Of a stretch of DNA of 7,134 bases, positions 1 through 4,605 are shown piece after piece. Position 1 is the stretch's first letter. Every line of letters starts with the position of its first letter. Source of the stretch: Nitrospinae bacterium CG22_combo_CG10-13_8_21_14_all_47_10 (GTDB lineage Bacteria > Nitrospinota > Nitrospinia > Nitrospinales > VA-1); assembly GCA_002786505.1 (NCBI GenBank), contig PCTK01000160.1, forward strand, positions 5,418-12,551, written 5' to 3'. A program made the translations under genes and the position numbers. The notes under the pieces were generated by a model, which was not told the origin of the DNA, ran no database searches, and saw only the letters and a list, made by a program, of their open reading frames with translations.

Positions 1-1
1 A

Positions 2-97
2 TTCAAATCCATTAATGACAAGGACGAGGAAAATATTTATGCGGTCATTATCGACCCCATTACCGGAAAGCCTAAAATCAAGCAAATGGAAGAATGA
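2..97 (+). CDS. gspH: C-terminal end of a pseudopilin, probably GspH (5' partial)
   Basis: This is the last 31 codons of a gene that begins before the window; it is open from base 2 and stops at TGA 95-97. The tail reads ...NIYAVIIDPITGKPKIKQMEE. A hydrophobic strand followed by D-P-x-T-G and a short basic strand is the usual ending of GspH/FimT-type pseudopilins, where the last beta-strand carries a 'PxTGxV' element. GspH is a minor pseudopilin that links the major pseudopilin GspG to the GspI/J/K tip. Its position directly before gspI fits the common gspG-H-I-J-K order. It overlaps gspI by 59 bp in another frame, so the two genes must be translated from overlapping mRNA. Only the tail is visible, so the name rests on this ending and the context; another pseudopilin is possible. 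Confidence 0.72.
   Translation, partial: FKSINDKDEENIYAVIIDPITGKPKIKQMEE
26..30 (+). promoter_or_regulatory. Ribosome binding site that decides the gspI start
   Basis: GAGGA lies 8 nt before the ATG at 39 and inside the gspH coding sequence. The earlier in-frame ATG at 15 has no Shine-Dalgarno-like sequence in the 14 visible bases before it, so 39 is the better start. This is inferred from spacing only. Confidence 0.6.
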
Positions 98-704
98 GCA
101 AGGCTTCTCGCTCCTTGAGGTTGTGGTCGCCCTTACCATACTGGCTGGAGGCTTTTTGACCGTACTCAACCTGTTTTCAGGGGGTGTCCTTTCTGTGGAT
201 TTCTCCGGGCAATACCTGAAAGGTGTTACCCTGGCCAACTCAAAAATAAATGAACTGGAAATGCTGAATTTCCAACCCGGTGAATACTCCGGCAATTTTA
301 AAAACGAAGAAAGTTATCGTTGGGAGGCCAGCATCGCCCCCCATGATTCACCCTTGAACGACCCTGAAGCCCAAATACAATTACAAAAAGTTCTCTTAAA
401 AGTTTCATGGGAAGACCGCGGCCAAACCCGCAATGTTGAATTAGCCACCCTTCACCTGGAAGGCAAGACTTACCCCGTTTCAGATTCAGGTTTGGAAAAA
501 CTGTTTTCAGGAGGGACTTCCCCAGGCAGTCCTGGCAATGAAGGTGAAACTTCAGAGACTTCAGAAACTTCGGCCACAAACACTGGAAGCTCCAGTTCAG
601 GATCAGGCAACGTGAGTGGTGCGTTTTCTTCACTTAAATCCCCATCAGTTTCTTGCCCTTCTGGCCAGGTTTTTCTGTTTGGGGCGGGATGCGTTACGCC
701 ATGA
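39..704 (+). CDS. gspI: T2SS minor pseudopilin GspI with a Ser/Thr/Gly-rich C-terminal extension
   Basis: GspI is a minor pseudopilin that, with GspJ and GspK, forms the tip complex that starts pseudopilus assembly. The 221-residue product has a type III (prepilin) leader: a 22-residue basic leader ending EQG, then F23-S-L-L-E27 and a hydrophobic helix (about 28-45). The prepilin peptidase would cut after G22, and E27 is the conserved Glu5. The core ends near residue 147, after the family-like strand V122-S-W-E-D-R127. Residues 148-221 are extra: a low-complexity stretch with three tandem E-T-S units (170-178) and a closing segment with C206 and C218. GspI proteins are usually about 120-130 residues, so this one is much longer. 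An upstream start at 15 would add 8 residues. No ATG, GTG or TTG occurs in frame between 39 and the cleavage site, so the 59 bp overlap with gspH is unavoidable. The stop overlaps the gspJ start (ATGA). GspI is preferred over GspG or GspH from gene order and the VSW strand. Confidence 0.88.
   Translation: MRSLSTPLPESLKSSKWKNEQGFSLLEVVVALTILAGGFLTVLNLFSGGVLSVDFSGQYLKGVTLANSKINELEMLNFQPGEYSGNFKNEESYRWEASIAPHDSPLNDPEAQIQLQKVLLKVSWEDRGQTRNVELATLHLEGKTYPVSDSGLEKLFSGGTSPGSPGNEGETSETSETSATNTGSSSSGSGNVSGAFSSLKSPSVSCPSGQVFLFGAGCVTP
546..572 (+). repeat. Three tandem 9-bp repeats inside gspI
   Basis: Three 9-bp units, GAAACTTCA, GAGACTTCA and GAAACTTCG, follow one another in frame and encode (Glu-Thr-Ser)x3 in the low-complexity tail of GspI. 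The unit is a multiple of three, so slippage would change the tail length without shifting the frame. Confidence 0.85.
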
Positions 705-1603
705 AAAGTGAACAATTTAAAAAATTGATAAAACATCAGTTCAAAAACCAGGCAGGATTCACCCTGCTGGAACTGATTCTGGCAATGTCCATTGTTGCCA
801 TCATTGTAGCCCTGGGATTAGGCGGGGTTCGCCTTGGAGTCTCCGCTAGAGATGCAGGAGAGCAAAAGGTAGATACTTATCAACGTCTGCGCATGATCAG
901 TGATCAGCTTAAACAAAAATTGCAATCCACTTATCCAGTATTTGTCAGCCAGAAAGATGGTGTTCCCGGCCTCCCGGTTCCCGCTTCGTCAAAAAGAATT
1001 CTGGCTTTCGAAGGCAACGCGGACTCCATACGTTTCGTAACCTTCGCCGCGCCCATGACCGCAACCGATCCAACAAGCTTGACCCATGAGGTCAAATTTT
1101 ATATTGGCAAACATCCTGAAACCGGTCAGACCGGAGTCATTTTGATGGAACGCGACATTTCCGCCGGCGATGTGTTTTCCAGAATCCAACAGCGCTCTGA
1201 TTCTATCCAGTATTTTGTTCTGGCTGAGAATGTGGCTAAGATGCAGTTCCGGTACTACCAAATGAAAAAATTGCCGCCTCAAGAGGTAGAAGGACCGGAT
1301 AAAAAAGCACTGCAATTTTCCGGGCAGTGGGTCGACCGGGTTTTCATGGAATCCTTTGAACAGAGCCCCGCCGATTCCAGCAAAGCCAACCCTATAATAG
1401 ACTTTGAAAAAGCCAACAAAATATCACTTCCGCGGGCTGTAGAGATAACAATCGGGGTCACCCCCCAACCTAAACCGGGAGAAGAGGTGGCAGATGAAGA
1501 ATCAGAACCTGTTTTTTCGCCTCCCATCATTGTTTTGCTGAATTCTGGAATGGAATTTGCAGTACCTCCTGAAAAAGAAGGGGATAACAATGAAAAGGCT
1601 TAA
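701..1603 (+). CDS. gspJ: T2SS minor pseudopilin GspJ, enlarged
   Basis: GspJ is the second pseudopilin of the I-J-K tip complex, in the inner membrane/periplasm. The 300-residue product begins with a basic leader ending QAG, then F20-T-L-L-E24 and a hydrophobic helix (about 25-45), so prepilin peptidase would cut after G19. The periplasmic part has family-like elements: an L/MER strand at 149 (M-E-R-D-I-S) and L243-P-R-A-V-E-I-T-I251, the strand typical of GspJ. Between the last two strands is an acidic proline-rich loop (about 257-274). GspJ is usually about 200 residues, so roughly 100 residues are extra, spread over loops in the second half. ATG 701 is preferred because it overlaps the gspI stop as ATGA; ATGs at 653 and 689 are in frame but would lengthen the leader, and 689 sits directly against the GGGGCGGG stretch. 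The 3' end overlaps gspK by 14 bp. Confidence 0.9.
   Translation: MKSEQFKKLIKHQFKNQAGFTLLELILAMSIVAIIVALGLGGVRLGVSARDAGEQKVDTYQRLRMISDQLKQKLQSTYPVFVSQKDGVPGLPVPASSKRILAFEGNADSIRFVTFAAPMTATDPTSLTHEVKFYIGKHPETGQTGVILMERDISAGDVFSRIQQRSDSIQYFVLAENVAKMQFRYYQMKKLPPQEVEGPDKKALQFSGQWVDRVFMESFEQSPADSSKANPIIDFEKANKISLPRAVEITIGVTPQPKPGEEVADEESEPVFSPPIIVLLNSGMEFAVPPEKEGDNNEKA
1576..1583 (+). promoter_or_regulatory. Ribosome binding site for gspK
   Basis: AGAAGGGG lies 6 nt before ATG 1590 and within the end of gspJ. It supports 1590 over the in-frame upstream start at 1557, which would put 11 extra residues before a leader that is already complete. Confidence 0.6.
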
Positions 1604-2558
1604 TTCCAATCAAAGCGGCATTGCCCTGATGATCGTTTTATGGGTGCTTGTTCTGCTGATGGCTTTGGCAACGGAATTCGCTTTTTCTATGAAAATGGAA
1701 GTCAATACGACACGGAATTACAAGGAGGACGCCGAAAGCTACCATCTGGCCAAGGCCGGGATTAATCTGGCATTGGCAGAACTGCTCAAGGATGCCCGCT
1801 TTCATTCCTTTCATGATGAATATGGGTGGATAACTGGAAACCCAATAAAGTCTCCAGCCGCCGACTCTGAAAAGGCATCAGACGAGGAGGTTCAAGAGTT
1901 TGACATCGTCAATAGAACCGACATCGAATTGGAATATGGAACCATCAGCTACAACATTCAGGATGAAAATGGCAAAATATCCATCAATGGAGCCAATAAA
2001 GAAACCCTCAATAAGCTTTTGGCTTATTCCGGGGTTAAGGACAAGCTTGAACAGAACATCATCTCAGATTCGATTCTGGATTGGATTGATGCCGATAAAA
2101 ACCATCACCTCAATGGCGCAGAAGATGATTATTACCGGACCCAGCGTCCCCCCTATTACGCAAAAAATGGAAAAATAGAAACCCTAAGTGAGTTGTTAAA
2201 AGTCAGAGGAGTCACCGAAGAAATTTTATACGGTTCAAAGGAAGAAGATGGCGAGTATAAAGGCATTGCTCAGTTTTTGACTGTTTACAAGTTTCCATCC
2301 GTAAACCCAAACACCGCAAGTGAAGAAGTGTTGAAGATTATCTATTCTCCTGAGCAGGTAGGGGAAATTCTTGGTAATCGGGCTACGAAAGGATATCACT
2401 CCAACAGCATCTCTACCTTCTTCAGGGTCACTTCGACGGGGAAAGTACAGGGAAGCAGAACAGAGCACACTCTGGAAGCGGTTCTAGAAAAAACCGGCTC
2501 AGGAAGCAACGCAAAAATGATCACACATTATTGGAACGACAACGTCCTGGACTTATGA
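1590..2558 (+). CDS. gspK: T2SS minor pseudopilin GspK
   Basis: GspK is the largest minor pseudopilin and caps the pseudopilus tip above GspI and GspJ. The 322-residue product has a short leader M-K-R-L-N-S-N-Q-S-G10, then I11-A-L-M-I-V and a hydrophobic helix to about 33. The mature position 5 is hydrophobic instead of Glu, as is known for GspK and explained by its top position, where no subunit above needs the charge. The signature block is clear: I162-L-D-W-I-D-A-D-K (162-170), then G176-A-E-D-D-Y-Y182, followed by a P-P-Y-Y-A-K-N and E-T-L-S-E-L-L segment. In characterised GspK this region includes acidic residues near a calcium site. V238-N-P-N-T-A-S (238-244) is the start of the conserved second helical subdomain. 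The C-terminal end keeps the aromatic strand (THYW). Length is in the usual range of about 300-330. The stop overlaps the gspL start. Confidence 0.95.
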   Translation: MKRLNSNQSGIALMIVLWVLVLLMALATEFAFSMKMEVNTTRNYKEDAESYHLAKAGINLALAELLKDARFHSFHDEYGWITGNPIKSPAADSEKASDEEVQEFDIVNRTDIELEYGTISYNIQDENGKISINGANKETLNKLLAYSGVKDKLEQNIISDSILDWIDADKNHHLNGAEDDYYRTQRPPYYAKNGKIETLSELLKVRGVTEEILYGSKEEDGEYKGIAQFLTVYKFPSVNPNTASEEVLKIIYSPEQVGEILGNRATKGYHSNSISTFFRVTSTGKVQGSRTEHTLEAVLEKTGSGSNAKMITHYWNDNVLDL

Positions 2559-4030
2559 AATCTATATTTATAGAAAAATCCCTGGGAATAGATATTCGGG
2601 AGGAGTCGATATCACTGACCCTTCTTGGGAAGAAATTGCGTTCCATTGAAGTTCTTGCTACACAGTCAATCGCGCTGAAATCGTTAACCGGCAGGGACGA
2701 AAAGGCAGAGAAACATTTCCTCAACAAGGTCAACCATTTCCTTGTCGAGCAGGACACCTGGCCAGAGTCGGTGGTCGTGAGCCTGCCCAGGGCTTATATC
2801 ACCTTCAAAACCTTCGAACTTCCTGCTCCGGACCTGGAGTCGGCCCAATCCATGGTCGAGTTTGAACTGGAACGCCAGTTTTCTTCTGGACTGGAAAATT
2901 TATATTACACTTTTCAACTTAACCTCAAGGCAGAAAATATTTTCCATATTGCCTCGGCCGCAATTAAAAAAGAAATCGCCAATTACTATCTCGACCTGAT
3001 ACGAAAGCTTAACCTGACCCCGACAATTTTAGATGTTTCTACATTCGCAAATATCAACCTTGGATTTTCACAGGAAATCGAAAGCGCCCCATCTATCTGG
3101 GCCCTGGCCGACATCAGTCCAGAGGCTTTGGATATTGCCCTCATAAAAAATAATGTTATAGAGTTTTCCAGAAATTTGAGCTGGAACAGGCAAACCATCA
3201 AAGACGCAAACTCAGAAAAAACAAGTGACCCCGCGCAATTGGAAAAATTATCAGTGGAAATCACCAAAAACATTGTCAATGAACTGCAACAGGCTCTTTC
3301 ATCCTGCAGGAACATCAAAGACAATGAACGCGTGGGCCATATTTTTTTAACGGGTGGAGGAGTTTTAGCTTCCCAAATCGCCCAGCAATTGGAAAAAGAA
3401 ACAGAAGTTTCAACCACTGTGTTGCAACCGCCAGAATCGGTAAGCACTTCTGAATCATTTTCGTCATCAGCAATGCTGACCTCACTAGGTCTTGGCTTGA
3501 GGGAACTGAAAAAACAAAAAATTGAAACCAATCTCCTGCCTGTGGACTTGCGCCCCAAAAGAAAAAAGGTGGATATCAAAATAACCCTGGCTCTGGCGGC
3601 AACAGTGGTTCTCCTTTTAGCAGGTTGGTTTGCCAACAGGGTGATCTATACCAACAAAACACTGGCCGCTCTGGACAAACAGTTTAATGAGATCAAAGGG
3701 CAGGTAGCCAGCCTTGAGAAAATCGATCTGGAATATGAAGCTATTAAACATTATGTAGACATTCTAAATACTATAAGCAAACAGTACCCGGATAAACTTC
3801 CAGTGCTTGAGGAGTTGAGCCATTCCCTACCCCGGGATACGTGGCTGACCCATTTAAAAGTCAAACAGGAAGAAGTAGATATCAAAGGGTATTCTCCTGT
3901 CGCCTCAAAACTTATTCCCATACTGGAGAACACCAAAACCTTCAAGGAAACAAGGTTTGTGGGAGCCATTACCAGCGAGTCGGCAGGTGAGAAGTTCAGC
4001 ATTCACGCAGATCTGGAAACGGCTTCATGA
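2555..4030 (+). CDS. gspL: T2SS inner-membrane protein GspL (PilM-like plus PilN-like)
   Basis: GspL anchors the GspE ATPase to the inner membrane and pairs with GspM in the assembly platform. The 491-residue product has three parts. Residues 1-about 325 form an actin-like cytoplasmic domain: L10-G-I-D-I14 at the first strand, a P-R-A-Y-I-T-F segment with a following E-F-E-L-E-R-Q helix, A-D-I-S-P-E at the second strand, and I263-F-L-T-G-G-G269 at the adenosine-side loop. The first two phosphate loops lack the glycines of nucleotide-binding PilM/FtsA, as is typical of GspL. A single hydrophobic helix lies at about 343-363, after a basic stretch R-P-K-R-K-K. A coiled coil at about 370-410 leads to a ferredoxin-like periplasmic domain with L-P-R-D-T-W-L-T (near 428) and I-K-G-Y-S, which resembles PilN. 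ATG 2555 gives ATGA overlap with gspK; a TTG at 2531 is possible but would deepen the overlap. Confidence 0.92.
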   Translation: MKSIFIEKSLGIDIREESISLTLLGKKLRSIEVLATQSIALKSLTGRDEKAEKHFLNKVNHFLVEQDTWPESVVVSLPRAYITFKTFELPAPDLESAQSMVEFELERQFSSGLENLYYTFQLNLKAENIFHIASAAIKKEIANYYLDLIRKLNLTPTILDVSTFANINLGFSQEIESAPSIWALADISPEALDIALIKNNVIEFSRNLSWNRQTIKDANSEKTSDPAQLEKLSVEITKNIVNELQQALSSCRNIKDNERVGHIFLTGGGVLASQIAQQLEKETEVSTTVLQPPESVSTSESFSSSAMLTSLGLGLRELKKQKIETNLLPVDLRPKRKKVDIKITLALAATVVLLLAGWFANRVIYTNKTLAALDKQFNEIKGQVASLEKIDLEYEAIKHYVDILNTISKQYPDKLPVLEELSHSLPRDTWLTHLKVKQEEVDIKGYSPVASKLIPILENTKTFKETRFVGAITSESAGEKFSIHADLETAS

Positions 4031-4605
4031 CCATGGATATCAGTCAAAGAGATAAAAAGGTTTTATTGGCCGGCGTTATATTTGCAACCTTTTACCTGCT
4101 ATTCTTTTTTGTCGCAGAGCCTGTTTATAAAAAACAGGCGAAAATAGAGGATACTGTTAAAAACAAGGTTCAATTCATTCAAAAGTATTACGAAATCCTC
4201 AACCAGACCGAGTATTACCAGCAAAAAGATAAAGCCAACAAAAATGCCCATACCAGTCTGGCTGGCAGGTTTTTCAAAGAAGAGCAAACGGGCCTCGCGG
4301 CCGCCAGTTTGCAAAAACTTATCGAAAGCTTTTCTGCCGGAACCGTAACCATTGAACGGACAAAAGTGGATAAGCCTAAATTTATAGAGGGGATATTGGC
4401 GGTACCTATAGAAATCTCCATTCGCTCGGACCTTAAAAACCTGTCACTGTTTTTAATGCGCATAGAAAATAACGAGAAGTTTCTCATCATAGAGGAGCTT
4501 CAATCGCAAAGAGTTAATAAAACGGATCCGGAAGATCTGCAAACCCGTCTACTGATAACGGGCTTCATTCAGAAACTTGGAACACAAGACAGAAAACCAA
4601 TATGA
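4027..4605 (+). CDS. gspM: T2SS inner-membrane protein GspM (PilO-like, probably subtype b)
   Basis: GspM partners GspL in the inner-membrane platform. The 192-residue product has a short cytoplasmic N-terminus, one transmembrane helix at about 12-30 (K-V-L-L-A-G-V-I-F-A...), a charged helical, probably coiled-coil segment at about 35-75 rich in K, Q and Y, and a ferredoxin-like periplasmic domain at about 85-188. In the last part, I-S-I-R-S-D-L-K-N-L-S-L-F-L and E-N-N-E-K-F-L-I-I-E-E-L follow the strand-helix-strand pattern of PilO/GspM. The length matches the 160-200 of the family. The sequence looks closer to the PilO-like form that Pfam calls T2SSM_b than to enterobacterial GspM; this is a judgement by eye. 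ATG 4027 overlaps the gspL stop as ATGA; ATG 4033, two codons later, is also possible. Position between gspL and gspD supports the call. Confidence 0.85.
   Translation: MTMDISQRDKKVLLAGVIFATFYLLFFFVAEPVYKKQAKIEDTVKNKVQFIQKYYEILNQTEYYQQKDKANKNAHTSLAGRFFKEEQTGLAAASLQKLIESFSAGTVTIERTKVDKPKFIEGILAVPIEISIRSDLKNLSLFLMRIENNEKFLIIEELQSQRVNKTDPEDLQTRLLITGFIQKLGTQDRKPI

Noticed and set aside
13..17. TAATG at 13-17 as a stop/start overlap between an upstream gene and gspI
   Set aside because: The frame that ends at TAA 13-15 is too short to judge, while the frame open to 97 has a clear pseudopilin ending; ATG 39 also has the better ribosome binding site.
1900..2178. 92-codon + strand frame inside gspK
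   Set aside because: It overlaps the conserved GspK signature block in another frame, and its product shows no domain.
2986..3636. 216-codon open frame on the minus strand opposite gspL
   Set aside because: It lies wholly antisense to a well-supported gspL, has no recognisable domain, and its Ser/Arg/Phe-rich composition is what the reverse of this coding sequence yields.
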